Positions 1 to 8,516 of a stretch of DNA of 64,000 bases are shown piece by piece. Within the stretch, counting starts at the first letter, position 1, and each line of letters starts with the position of its first letter. The stretch lies in assembly GCF_022808175.1 (NCBI RefSeq), contig NZ_JALGBX010000004.1:1-64000 (forward strand), given 5' to 3'. The notes below the pieces were generated by a model, which had not been told where the DNA came from, did no database searches, and saw nothing but the letters and a program-made list of their open reading frames with translations. The translations under genes and the position numbers were made by a program. This stretch comes from Streptomyces sp. AP-93 (GTDB lineage Bacteria; Actinomycetota; Actinomycetes; Streptomycetales; Streptomycetaceae).

Positions 1-162
1 GACGGGCCGAACCGGGACTTCTACCTCAAGAAGCGCGGCGAGGGCTGCAAACACGTCCAAGCAGTCATCGCCCTGGCACGCCGACGCGCCAGCGTCCTGT
101 GGGCTCTCCTGCGCGACAACCGGGCGTTCACCTCCGCCCCGCCGGTCACGCAAGCGGCTTGA
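1..162 (+). CDS. IS110-family transposase, C-terminal end (partial)
   Basis: The frame is open from the first base and stops with TGA at 160-162, giving 53 residues. The peptide reads DGPNRDFYLKKRGEG, then HVQAVIALARRRASVLWALLRD, the arrangement seen at the C terminus of IS110/IS116/IS902 transposases (DEDD-type enzymes that move a circular intermediate). The catalytic N-terminal part lies outside the window, so intactness cannot be judged. The right end of the element probably falls within the next 100 bases, but no inverted repeat was recognised, which fits a family that usually lacks them. It flanks a region with several broken genes. Confidence 0.75.
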   Translation, partial: DGPNRDFYLKKRGEGCKHVQAVIALARRRASVLWALLRDNRAFTSAPPVTQAA

Positions 163-400
163 TTTAGTCATTGAGACTCCAGGGGCGGCCAGGACGATCG
201 ATCCCGTTGCATCGTGCACGGAACCTCGCGGCAGGACTACCCACGCCTCATGCGCCCAAGGCCTGGGTTCACCCGAACGAGAAACGGCCCGCCAGGAAGC
301 CCGTCTCTGCCCGTTCGATGCCTTCTGAGTAGTCGCGGCAGCTGACGAGTGTGCGGTTCATGCTCCTCAGGCCGCTTGCCATGCAGCGGCGGGCTGCACG

Positions 401-580
401 TCAGCGGACGGCGATGGTGCACACGCAGGTCACGACGAGGGCCACGGCCATCCCGGCCGCCGTCAGTGGCGCGGTCAGCGCCGGGTGCCGGTGGACGGTG
501 TAGCCGACGGCGCCCGCCAGGAGCAGCGTCACCAGGACCAAGACCAGGAGCAGTAGTACGGCCAGGGCGATCGAGGACAT
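401..580 (-). CDS. Small membrane protein, 59 aa
   Basis: This short gene starts at the ATG complementary to 578-580 and ends with TGA at 401-403. A purine-rich site, AAAGGAAG, lies just upstream of the ATG. The product is mostly hydrophobic: a first membrane span at about residues 4-27 (rich in Leu and Val), a short polar loop with YTVHRHP, and a second span at about 36-57. It lacks a lipobox and known catalytic motifs. It is divergent from the regulator gene at 727, so the 146-base gap could hold both promoters. The function is unknown; the codon use and ribosome binding site are what support it. Confidence 0.55.
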   Translation of the reverse strand: MSSIALAVLLLLVLVLVTLLLAGAVGYTVHRHPALTAPLTAAGMAVALVVTCVCTIAVR

Positions 581-726
581 GGGGGTCTTCCTTTCGTCGG
601 GCGGGGAAGTTGGCCGGTATCGGCTCTGTGATCGACCTTCGCGCCTAGGCTCGGTGTCCCCTCCTGGGAGCAGGTGGTTTCCCGGTGGGGAAGATTTCCG
701 TGGGCCTCGGGGGAGCTGGAGCAGTC

Positions 727-2123
727 ATGTCTGAGAGCGATGGCCGAAGCGGGGCCGGTTCCGGCGTGGAGGGCGCCGGGGAGCCGGGTTCCGTGGCGGC
801 GGCGCGGGCGCTGGGTGAGCAGTTGCGGCTGCTGCGGGAGAACGCGGGGTTGTCCCAGCGGGCGATGGTCGCCCTGCACGGGGGGAGCATCACCTCGGTC
901 TCGCGGTACGAGAACGGGGACCGCCTGCCGCGCAGTGCCTACGTGGAGGCGCTGCTGGAGGAGGCGGACCGGCGCGGGCGGGCCCCGCTCACCACCGCCG
1001 TACGTGAGCTGGTGACGGCCCTGTACGAGCGGGCCCTGGGCCCGGTGGGCGGGCGCAACAGCGAGCGGGCCGCGCTCTACGAACAGGAGCGGGCACTGCG
1101 GGAGGTTCAGGACCGGGAGGCTGAGACCGCCCGGCTGCTGGCCGAACTGGCCGAGCCGGCCGACCAGAGTCAGGACCCGCAGGCCGGCGCCGAACCCGGG
1201 GACGGGGCGGACGGGGTGGACGCGCGGGCGGCGCAGCTGGAGCGGCTCAGCGGCCACCTGGCCGTACAGCGGCAGCGGATCCTCGGCGAGATCGACCACC
1301 TCCTGGCCCGGCTCCCCGGCGAGGGCTCCGCCGAACTCGTGCCCCACCGTCCCCACCGTGGGATACGGCCGTTCCCGAGACTGTTTCCGGCACGGGCCGC
1401 GAGGCTGTTTCCCCCTGGAGACACCGTCTCCCGCTGGCGGGTCTGGCCGCGGTCTTGTTCGCGGTGGCCGCGATCGTCTGGGGCGCGGTACTGCTCCAGC
1501 GGGAGAATCCGGCGGCGGGAGAGAGCCCGATAGCCGATGCCGGCCCACAGCCCGCGAGCTCAGCATCGTCCCCGGTCGGGGCGGCGTTCGCGTCCCCGTC
1601 GCCGTCGCCGTCGCCGTCGCCGAACCCGTCACCGAGCCCCACGCCTTCTCCCACCCCGTCCGCCCCGCTCTCCTCCACCTCTCCCTCTCCGAGCCCCACC
1701 CCGTCCCCAGCGAGTGAACCCCCCGCCCCAACGGTGCCCGCTGCCGTACCCGTCCGATGGCGCGGGACGCTGACCCTGGACGACGGGAGCAAAACCGGGA
1801 TCCCGACGACGGGCTGGTTCCTGGATCCCGTCCCGCCCCAGCGGGCACCACTGGGGGATCTCGGACTGTCCTGCCAACTCAGCTGCGATCCAGGACGCTA
1901 CGTCGGCAACACGATCGTCGCCTTCAACGGTCCCGGGACACCCGACCGGCACAAGTGCGTCGACCTCCTGAACACCCAGCTCGGACAACGCACCGCGGAC
2001 GTCCCCGCGGGCCGCTCCGCCTGCTTCGGAACCGAAGCCGGCCGGGTCGGGTACTTCACACCCGGCCCAGGAAACGGCGGCCAGGTCAGACTTCAAGTGA
2101 CCGTGTGGGAACTGCCCACTTGA
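727..2123 (+). pseudogene. XRE-type regulator with membrane anchor and secreted tail, split by a frameshift
   Basis: Two overlapping frames make one protein. The first, from ATG 727 (GGAG five bases upstream), encodes an XRE helix-turn-helix at about residues 35-75 and a coiled-coil-like acidic stretch ending near LLARLPGEG. The second, one base back, encodes a membrane span (LPLAGLAAVLFAVAAIVWG, about 1428-1490), a Pro-Ser repeat linker, and an extracytoplasmic domain with four Cys ending at 2123. The span of 1397 bases is two more than a multiple of three, as a one-base loss predicts. The change lies near 1330-1400, where CCCCACCGT is nearly duplicated. It could be a true mutation, a sequencing error or programmed shifting. 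The intact form would be a membrane-bound DNA-binding protein with an external sensor. Confidence 0.6.
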
Positions 2124-2188
2124 CCCGTATGGCCTTGTTGGTTGGTCAGTGGCGGGAGCGTTTGTCACTCTAGGGGTGGCACGATGCC

Positions 2189-3895
2189 GTGGTGTCCGAC
2201 TCTCTCCATGAACCGTGGCTGCACGGCATCGCCTTGAACCCGGCGGCCCCCTCCGACGTACTGATACGCCTGCTGGATCGACCGGCCGGTGATGAGGCCG
2301 GGCGGCTGATGTGCGAGGGCCGCGACCTGCCCGACGCCGTCATCGATGCGGCCCTGCGGCACCCGGCCAGGGGGATCCGCCGCGCGCTCGCCGGCAACCG
2401 GCACGTCGACCCCGCACGACTCGCCCCCTTGGCAACCGACCCGTCGGGGATCGTCCGCGCCGCCCTCGCCGGCGGCCCCCGCCCGCGCCCCAGATGGGTC
2501 CGACCGCTGCCGGACGACATCCTCGTCACCTTCCTGACCGCCCAGGACGGGGGCGAGGACGGCATGCTCACCGAGCACGAGATCACCCAGGAGCTCAGCG
2601 CCTCACGACAGACCCCTCTGTCCTTCTACCGAGCCATGGCCGGGCACGAGCACCCCGAGCTCCGCGTACGCGCCACCTGGAGGTGGCAGTCGCTCACCCC
2701 TGCGCAGCGGGAGGCCCTGCTCCACGACCCCGACCCCGCTGTACGGGAAGCGGCGCAGGGAAGCATCTGGGAGCTGGACCCGGAAGCTGTGGAGGCCAAG
2801 CTGCCGTCCTTCGGCTCGCACGGCAAGCGGTTCGTGCTCGGCACGTGCGCCCTGTCCCCCGGCCTCGTCGAGCAGTGCTTCGCGGACGACACGGTGCACC
2901 CCCTGACCTGGAACCGCCACACCCCGGCCTACGCCGTCGCCCGGCTCGCCCGCCACCCCGAGGCAAAGGTCCGCGAGATGGTCGCCGCCCGGCCCGACCT
3001 GGGACCGGACCTGGTCACCGAGCTGAGGGAGGACCCGGACGAGGACGTACGGATGCGCGCACGCCTCCACCCCTTCCCCCGCACTTGGGCCGAGTACTGG
3101 GCGATCCGCCGGGTCATCGGGCACGGTCCGGACTGCACCTGTCCGATCACCGAGGCTGACACCGAGCCTGACACCGAGCCGTCCCCCGCGTGGTTCGCCG
3201 CCTGCGCGGCATCCGAGGAACCAGTGCTGCGCCGAGTTGCGGCGAGCTGGCCCGGCCTGCCCGAAGAACTCGTCGAGACACTCGCGCAGGACGACGACGA
3301 GGAGGTACGGATCCGGCTGGCCTGCCACCACCCGCTGGCTCCGCCAAACCTCCTCCTGGACGTCTTCGCCAGCCGCCCGGTCCACCGTCCGCACCTACTG
3401 ACCCTGCCCGCGTTCCCCCGCACCGGTCGGACCCACCTCATCGGCCACCCGGATCCCGAGGTACGCGCCCTGGCCGCATGCGATCCCACCCTGCCCGAAC
3501 CGCCCGTGGAAGACCCCGACGAGTCGGTGTGCCGGGCAGCCGCCTCCAACCCGAGCCTGACAGCAGAGGTCCTGGAGTCCCTCCTCGCCGACCCCCGCAC
3601 CGCGGAGGGCGCCGCCTCCAACCCGTCCCTCCCCGTTCCGCGCATGCACGCACTCCTCGACCGCTGCCTGAACGACGCGACGACCCCGCCAACATCCGCC
3701 GGATGCCGGATGCCGAGAGACGACTCCCACGTAGCGACCACAGGTAGGGCACGTGCTCCTCCCCGAAGCCCGGATGGCGCTACTTGGCCACGTCGTGGCC
3801 CGCCGGCCGGGAGAGTCGGAGGTGTACGCCGAGACCGCCGATCTCCACGAGCGGTTCTGTCCCGACAGCCCCGGCTGGGGTCATCCACCACTTGA
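2189..3895 (+). CDS. Leucine-rich-repeat-variant/HEAT-like repeat protein, run-on C terminus
   Basis: The 568-residue product is built from irregular repeats of about 20-25 residues of the form HPDPEVRxxxAxNPSLPxxLLxxLxxD, typical of the leucine-rich repeat variant and HEAT-like helical scaffolds common in Streptomyces. There is no signal peptide, and it probably acts as a cytoplasmic protein-binding scaffold. The GTG start at 2189 is preceded by GGGGTGG. Repeat similarity and coding-type third positions end near residue 500 (about 3690). Downstream residues are low-complexity and Arg/Pro-rich, so the original C terminus was probably lost by a frameshift or deletion and the frame simply runs on. 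Partners are unknown. Confidence 0.65.
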   Translation: MVSDSLHEPWLHGIALNPAAPSDVLIRLLDRPAGDEAGRLMCEGRDLPDAVIDAALRHPARGIRRALAGNRHVDPARLAPLATDPSGIVRAALAGGPRPRPRWVRPLPDDILVTFLTAQDGGEDGMLTEHEITQELSASRQTPLSFYRAMAGHEHPELRVRATWRWQSLTPAQREALLHDPDPAVREAAQGSIWELDPEAVEAKLPSFGSHGKRFVLGTCALSPGLVEQCFADDTVHPLTWNRHTPAYAVARLARHPEAKVREMVAARPDLGPDLVTELREDPDEDVRMRARLHPFPRTWAEYWAIRRVIGHGPDCTCPITEADTEPDTEPSPAWFAACAASEEPVLRRVAASWPGLPEELVETLAQDDDEEVRIRLACHHPLAPPNLLLDVFASRPVHRPHLLTLPAFPRTGRTHLIGHPDPEVRALAACDPTLPEPPVEDPDESVCRAAASNPSLTAEVLESLLADPRTAEGAASNPSLPVPRMHALLDRCLNDATTPPTSAGCRMPRDDSHVATTGRARAPPRSPDGATWPRRGPPAGRVGGVRRDRRSPRAVLSRQPRLGSSTT

Positions 3896-4102
3896 GGACG
3901 ACGTACGCACCACCAACGAGGGCTGGGGACTGGTCGACGCTGGGTCGGTGACCACGCGAACAACTGCTCCAACGGCAACGTGATCGACCACTCCGGCAGG
4001 TGACAAGCGTCCTGCTCGCAACGCAGGTGGGACGGGCGAGGGTTCCGGTCGGGGATACCCCCGGCCGGGCTGCACCCACCGGGGCTCGCCATCGAACCCA
4101 AC
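3896..4102. other. Decayed stretch without a recognisable intact gene
   Basis: No frame here has a convincing start, ribosome binding site or family match. Fragments on the minus strand (for example LPEWSITLPLEQLF and ALVGGAYVVLKWW) look protein-like but sit in different frames, suggesting the remains of a gene. Frame 2 on the plus strand stays open into the DUF3052 gene and reads PPGLAIEPN just before its first ATG, matching the expected upstream part of that family. Confidence 0.35.
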
Positions 4103-4555
4103 ATGGTCCTCCTCGAGCTCGGATGGGGCGAGGACGTCGACAACAGGGTCCGGAAGGCCGTCGAGGCACGCGCCGGCGCGGAACTGCTGGACGAGGAGGC
4201 CGATAAGGCCGCCGACGTCGTGCTCCTGCGGTGGCGCGGCCACGACGGAGACCTCGTCGACGCCTTGATCGACGCCATCGGTTCCCTCGCCGAGGACGGC
4301 ATCATCTGGGTCCTCACCCCCAAATCGGGGCGGGACGGCTACGTGGAGCCCAGTGACATCGCCGAAGCCGTGCCAACCGCCGGCCTCGCCCAAACAACCT
4401 CCACGCTGCTCGCCATGATGGATGACGACTTCATCGGGACTCGGACGCCGGTCCGCACGATTCTTGATCCAGGCGAGGCGTTGAGCGTGAGGAAGTCCTC
4501 GCCCAGGTGTCAGCGCGCGGCCCGGTCCGCAGCTTCTCGGGTGATGTCGGCGTAG
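4103..4555 (+). CDS. DUF3052 family protein, probably N-terminally truncated copy
   Basis: The product contains the hallmarks of the actinobacterial DUF3052 family: LELGWGEDVDNRVRKAVE, then LLDEEADKAADVVLLRWR, DGDLVDALIDAI, and VWVLTPKSGRDGYVEPSDIAEA-type sequence with AGLAQT. The normal N-terminal MSATADH-like leader is missing. The frame is open upstream and encodes GLAIEPN before ATG 4103, but no start was found there. The normal end follows the GTR motif (about residue 113), whereas this frame continues for about 37 unrelated residues and overlaps the 3' end of the convergent PaaX-type gene. The family has no firmly known biochemical role. Likely a decaying second copy. Confidence 0.6.
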   Translation: MVLLELGWGEDVDNRVRKAVEARAGAELLDEEADKAADVVLLRWRGHDGDLVDALIDAIGSLAEDGIIWVLTPKSGRDGYVEPSDIAEAVPTAGLAQTTSTLLAMMDDDFIGTRTPVRTILDPGEALSVRKSSPRCQRAARSAASRVMSA

Positions 4556-5394
4556 AGGCGGAAGAGGGTTGGGCGGGCTTCGCCGCCTTCTCGTTCGTGC
4601 AGGGCCGCCCAGCACCGGGCGACGAGCTCCCGGGCCTGGGTGCCGGGCCAGGGCTGGGGCAGGAGCTGAGGCGGCAACAGCGGGTCGGGCTCCATGGCGC
4701 GGGTCAGTTCGGCGGCGAGCTCGACCGCGATGGTGAGGAGCGCGGGCGCGGGGAGTCCGGCAGGACCGGTGAGCCGGGCGAGGCGGGGCCGGGCGATGCG
4801 GCTGAGGCGGTGGTAGCGGTCGGCGATCTCCTGCAGGGACCACAGGCTGCGTGCGAGTTCGGCAGGCTCTTGGGTGTCGCCCTTGCGCAGGTCGGTCGTG
4901 GTGAGGAGGGTGAGCGCGCCAGTGGCGCCGAGGCGCTGGGCCGCTTCTTCGACGTACGGTTCCCAGGCGTTGGCGCAGACGTACAGTCCGCCCTGGAGCG
5001 GGGCGCCGCCGAGGTGGACGAGCGTCTCACGCAGGGCGTCCCGGGCCGTGCGCGCCGATTCGGGCACCGCGAAGGCGGCCAGGTGCCAGACACCGTCCCA
5101 GGGAGCGAGCCCGGCGTCTTGCTGGAACGCGTGCCGGAGGAAGTCCGCGTGGGGAGCCAGGTCACGCGTGGTGTCCGCGGTCGCGTGCAGCTGCGCCTTG
5201 CGGCCACGGCCCTCGTGGGTGAAGCGGCCCTCGGCCACGAGGCGTTTGACGCACAGCCGCACCTGCTGGTCGCTCATGCCCAGGGTGTTGGCGACGGTGT
5301 AGAGCTCGTCCGCGCCGACGGTGCCGTCCGCGCGGATCAGCGCGTGGACGAGCATGCGGGTGGGGACCTCGACGTGGTCCGCCTCGGTGCTCAC
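4510..5394 (-). CDS. PaaX-family transcriptional regulator
   Basis: The 294-residue protein has an N-terminal winged helix (about 8-75, with LVHALIRADGTV and LGMSDQQVRLCVKRLVAEG), then a PaaX-like central domain (WDGVWHLAAFAVPES, LGGAPLQGGLYV, about 95-165) and a helical C-terminal domain. PaaX of E. coli represses phenylacetate catabolism and binds phenylacetyl-CoA, but no paa genes lie here, so the ligand is unknown. The GTG start at 5394 overlaps the stop of the upstream acetyltransferase gene in a GTGA, implying translational coupling. Confidence 0.8.
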   Translation of the reverse strand: MSTEADHVEVPTRMLVHALIRADGTVGADELYTVANTLGMSDQQVRLCVKRLVAEGRFTHEGRGRKAQLHATADTTRDLAPHADFLRHAFQQDAGLAPWDGVWHLAAFAVPESARTARDALRETLVHLGGAPLQGGLYVCANAWEPYVEEAAQRLGATGALTLLTTTDLRKGDTQEPAELARSLWSLQEIADRYHRLSRIARPRLARLTGPAGLPAPALLTIAVELAAELTRAMEPDPLLPPQLLPQPWPGTQARELVARCWAALHEREGGEARPTLFRLYADITREAADRAAR

Positions 5395-6047
5395 AGTTCT
5401 CGCGCCCCTCTCGTTCCGACGGCGCGACGCATGGTGGTCACCGCGCCGAACCCCAGCAGCCCGCGCAGGTAGGGCGTGCGCTCGGTCCGCACGGCCGTGA
5501 AGCCGCGCCGCTCGTACAGGGCCCTGGCGCGCGGATTGGTGTCGATCACATCCAGTCTGATCTCCCGGCACTGTTGCTCCGCCGCGACGGCGGCCACTTC
5601 CTCGATGAGCAGGCTACCGACGCCACGCCCGCGCATGCCCGGGTCCACGGCGATGCCGTCCATGACGAGCTGTCCGGGGGCCGGGTGGCGTTCGAACAGG
5701 GCGAGGAGCAGGAGCCTGTGCAGCCCCCGCACGTGTCCGTACGCGCCCAGCACGGCGGAGGCCGATCCCCCGGTGAGGGCACGGCCGCCGAGCTGGTAGC
5801 CGGCGAGGCCGACGAGCTGCCCGTCGAGGAGCGCGCACACCGCGCGATCAGCGTTCAGGTGGGCGGCGATGAAGGGCACCGCCTTGTCCGGCGGGTTCAG
5901 CGCGGGGCCGAATTTACGGCCGAAGGCGTCCCAGTACATCTCGGCCGCCCGCCGCTCGGCGCCGGCCGGAAGACCCCGCCGGACCGTCACCGGTCCAGTA
6001 CCGGTGTTCGGCGTGTCCCTACCGCTGTCCGTCGTGTCCCGTCCCAT
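5391..6047 (-). CDS. GNAT family N-acetyltransferase
   Basis: This 218-residue GNAT enzyme transfers an acyl group from acyl-CoA to an unknown acceptor. The acetyl-CoA loop is clear at about residues 126-146 (VDPGMRGRGVGSLLIEEV), followed by LDVIDTNPRARALYERRGF, the usual motif B. The ATG at 6047 is preceded by GAAGGAAGGG. It is the first gene of a two-gene operon with the PaaX-type regulator, sharing four bases. An inverted repeat at 6084-6125 lies directly upstream, a likely operator shared with the divergent hydrolase. Confidence 0.8.
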   Translation of the reverse strand: MGRDTTDSGRDTPNTGTGPVTVRRGLPAGAERRAAEMYWDAFGRKFGPALNPPDKAVPFIAAHLNADRAVCALLDGQLVGLAGYQLGGRALTGGSASAVLGAYGHVRGLHRLLLLALFERHPAPGQLVMDGIAVDPGMRGRGVGSLLIEEVAAVAAEQQCREIRLDVIDTNPRARALYERRGFTAVRTERTPYLRGLLGFGAVTTMRRAVGTRGAREL

Positions 6048-6083
6048 CCCGTGCCCTTCCTTCTCACTGCAACCCGAAACTCA

Positions 6084-6125
6084 AAACTATCATCCTTACT
6101 ACGATCGTGCTGGTACTGATAGTTT
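6084..6125. promoter_or_regulatory. AT-rich inverted repeat, candidate operator
   Basis: AAACTATCA (6084-6092) and TGATAGTTT (6117-6125) are perfect nine-base arms separated by 24 bases, whose centre holds the palindrome ACGATCGT (6101-6108). The run is strikingly AT-rich for this genome. It lies between the divergent GNAT-PaaX operon and the hydrolase gene, where a shared operator for the local PaaX-type regulator would be expected. Confidence 0.5.
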
Positions 6126-6160
6126 CAGGTTGGCTCACCGAACAGAGGCGGTCAAATCCC

Positions 6161-7228
6161 ATGCATCCAAAGATCCAGCCGCCCCGACGGCGCGGGCTCC
6201 GCATGGCCGTGTGGTCACTCGTCACGGCCCTGGTCGTGGCCGCCGGTCTCGCCGGCGTGGTGCTGTGGCAGCACTCCTACGCCATGGACGAGCAGCGGGT
6301 ATCGATCCGCCACGGCGGCCACACCCTCAACGGAGTGCTGACCACCCCCAAGGGCAGCCGCGAGCCCCACGGCCTGGTCGTGTACGTCCACGGCGACGGC
6401 CCCGTCGACGCCACCCATGACGACGGGTACAAGCCCCTGTGGGAAGCGACCGCCAAGGCCGGCTACGCCTCCCTGTCCTGGGACAAGCCCGGCGTCGCGG
6501 GCGCGCCCGGAAACTGGCTCAGCCAGTCCATGGACGACCGGGCCGACGAGGCAGCCGCCGCCATCGCCTGGGCGCGCGCCCGCCCGGACATCGACGGCGA
6601 CCGGATCGGGCTCTGGGGCGCCAGCCAGGCGGGCTGGGTCCTGCCGAAGGTCGCCGCCAAGACGCCCGTGAGCTTCGTCATCGCCGTCTCGCCCGCGATC
6701 AACTGGCTCCGGCAGGGCCGCTACAACCTCCTCGCCGAGCTGCGCGCCGACGGCGCCTCGGCAGACCGCACCAACGCGGCGATCGCCAAGAGCGACACCA
6801 CCCGACGGCTACTGGAACGCCACGCGACCTTCGAGGAGTACGTCCAGGCGATGGGCGGCGACGCGGACGGCATGACCGCCGACCGCTGGGGCTTCATCTC
6901 CAAGAACCACACCGCGGACGCCACGCACGACCTCCGCGCCCTGCGCGGCGTACCGGTGCTGCTGGCCCTCGCGGGTCATGACATCAACGTAGACACCGCC
7001 GACACGGAGCACATCTACCGCGAGGTACTGGACGCGGGCGGTGCGTTGACGTCCAAGAACCACCCGGACGCGACCCATTCATTGCTCAAGCAGTCCATCG
7101 AGCAGTCGGACCTCAAGCTCACGCTCACCGCGCTCTTCTCGCCCCGCTCGCTCTTCGCGGACGGATTCCTGGACGGCCAACGTCAGTTCCTCAAGGATCT
7201 CGACCGAGGCGGCCACGCCATTCCGTGA
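6161..7228 (+). CDS. Membrane-anchored alpha/beta hydrolase
   Basis: The 355-residue product starts with a basic stretch and one membrane span (about 10-35, AVWSLVTALVVAAGLAGVVLW), so the catalytic domain probably sits outside the cell. The fold's features are present: an oxyanion region VYVHGDGP, nucleophile elbow GASQAGW (Ser at about 158), acid in GHDINVD (about 272) and His in HPDATHS (about 305). This is the dienelactone hydrolase/BAAT-like branch, with unknown ester or amide substrate. An alternative GTG at 6107 would add 18 residues but lies inside the putative operator, so ATG 6161 is preferred. Confidence 0.75.
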   Translation: MHPKIQPPRRRGLRMAVWSLVTALVVAAGLAGVVLWQHSYAMDEQRVSIRHGGHTLNGVLTTPKGSREPHGLVVYVHGDGPVDATHDDGYKPLWEATAKAGYASLSWDKPGVAGAPGNWLSQSMDDRADEAAAAIAWARARPDIDGDRIGLWGASQAGWVLPKVAAKTPVSFVIAVSPAINWLRQGRYNLLAELRADGASADRTNAAIAKSDTTRRLLERHATFEEYVQAMGGDADGMTADRWGFISKNHTADATHDLRALRGVPVLLALAGHDINVDTADTEHIYREVLDAGGALTSKNHPDATHSLLKQSIEQSDLKLTLTALFSPRSLFADGFLDGQRQFLKDLDRGGHAIP

Positions 7229-7275
7229 CAGACCGCCAAGATCGGCCACAACAGCGTCCCGTCGAGTGGCGGGCC

Positions 7276-7300
7276 GAAGGGGAAGGGGAAGGGGGACGGG
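7276..7300 (+). repeat. GAAGGG tandem repeat, G-tract cluster
   Basis: Three copies of GAAGGG (7276-7293) end in more G runs, giving four G tracts of three to five bases separated by two bases on the plus strand. It lies between the convergent hydrolase and the gene at 7328, and could form a G-quadruplex in the hydrolase transcript end. Confidence 0.55.
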
Positions 7301-7327
7301 TGGTACGGCGAGGAGCGAGCCGAGCAG

Positions 7328-7846
7328 CTACTCGGCCGTCGGCTCGACGTAGGTGTTGTCGAACCAATCGAGGAACTCGCGGACCGTGCCGATCTTGGCG
7401 ACTCGGAGATGCAGGGCCTTCTGGTCGTGTCCGGCCAGGAACCAGCCGCCGGCGACCGGTTCGCCACAGTCGCAGCCGCACAGGCGCTTGTCATGCGGGG
7501 AGTCGAAGTAGGTGATCGGGTTGCGGGTCGACTCCACGGGAGGCTTCCCGCCGACGTAAGCGTCGTAGACCGCGTCGCCCGGCTTGAGGAACCTGCCCTC
7601 CATCGCCTTGCGCCCTCCGGCCACCGGAACCAGCCCGTCGATCTGGATGGCCATACGCACCTCACCCTCGCAGGAAAGCAGCGCGTACTGTTCCTTCTCC
7701 GCCCGCTCGCCCAGGACCCAGCAGCCCCGGTTGGCGCGGAACAGAGCTTCGTCGCCCATGTTCGGGTCCCATCCGACGTGTTCCCGGCCCAGCTGGTCCT
7801 CCTGCGGGTTGACGTAGCGCATGCGGCCGAGCGTGATGTGGATCAT
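7328..7846 (-). CDS. Conserved hypothetical protein with CxCxC-type cysteine cluster
   Basis: The 172-residue product has no signal peptide or membrane span. It carries a short Cys cluster, LCGCDCGEPV, at about residues 124-133, followed by FLAGHDQKALHLRVAKIGTVREFLDWFD. Cys plus the nearby His could bind zinc, but this is inference. The N-terminal half has GRMRYVNPQEDQLGREHVGWDP and a conserved-looking EGEVRMAIQIDGLVPV segment. The arrangement resembles a family of unnamed actinobacterial proteins; the role is unknown. It stands alone on the minus strand. Confidence 0.65.
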   Translation of the reverse strand: MIHITLGRMRYVNPQEDQLGREHVGWDPNMGDEALFRANRGCWVLGERAEKEQYALLSCEGEVRMAIQIDGLVPVAGGRKAMEGRFLKPGDAVYDAYVGGKPPVESTRNPITYFDSPHDKRLCGCDCGEPVAGGWFLAGHDQKALHLRVAKIGTVREFLDWFDNTYVEPTAE

Positions 7847-7985
7847 GATCCGCCCCCAATAGATGGATACCCAGGGCTACTTGCCCTGTCGACCATCAAC
7901 ACCCTGGCAGAGGATGCCGATACCTTCAAGCCCCGGGATGCCAGGCCTTCGACTATGCCAGTGCACCGGATCGGTGAGGCGATAC

Positions 7986-8405
7986 CTAATGGGCGGTCGG
8001 CTTGGGTGTGCCCTTGATGGGGAGCGTGCCGAGGCCGATGACCCAGTCTCCGTCCTTCTCGTTCATCAGGACGTACATGCTGAACGGCTTCCCGGTGCCG
8101 TCGGTGCCGGTGATGCCTACGCTCGCCAGGGTCGGCTCGAACTCCTTGCTCACGTCGATACCCGAGATCTTGAGGCCGCGGCCGCCGTTCTCCGCTATCA
8201 GCTTGTCGGCTTCCTCTTTCACCCCGGTCTCGCCTGGCGCAAGATGATTCAGGTCGATGAGCCCCTGAGGGTCCCGGGCGTTGAGCGCGGCGATGTACTT
8301 CTCCGCGCTCTGCTTCTCACTCCTGCCGCCCTTGTCATCAGAAGAACAGGCGGCAAGTGCTGCGCACAGGACAGGCACCGCCAGCAGCACGAGGGCCCTC
8401 TTCAT
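7986..8405 (-). CDS. Small secreted lipoprotein
   Basis: The 139-residue protein begins MKRALVLLAVPVLCAALAAC, a lipoprotein signal with lipobox LAAC, so it should be anchored by Cys 20 to the outer face of the membrane. The mature part starts SSDDKGG and includes a KYIAALNARDPQGLIDLNHL segment like the NTF2-like or DUF4878 domains that often follow such signals, though that match is only suggestive. The ATG at 8405 is preferred over one 13 codons upstream because AAGGGTGG precedes it. Confidence 0.7.
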   Translation of the reverse strand: MKRALVLLAVPVLCAALAACSSDDKGGRSEKQSAEKYIAALNARDPQGLIDLNHLAPGETGVKEEADKLIAENGGRGLKISGIDVSKEFEPTLASVGITGTDGTGKPFSMYVLMNEKDGDWVIGLGTLPIKGTPKPTAH

Positions 8406-8516
8406 GGCTTCCACCCTTCGGGTCAGGTGCGGTGGGCGTACCACGATGAGCCGGGGTACTTGGCTCGAAGGTAACTGAGGGGAGCGTCGACGGAGTTGGG
8501 GGGGTGGTTTGGGGCC

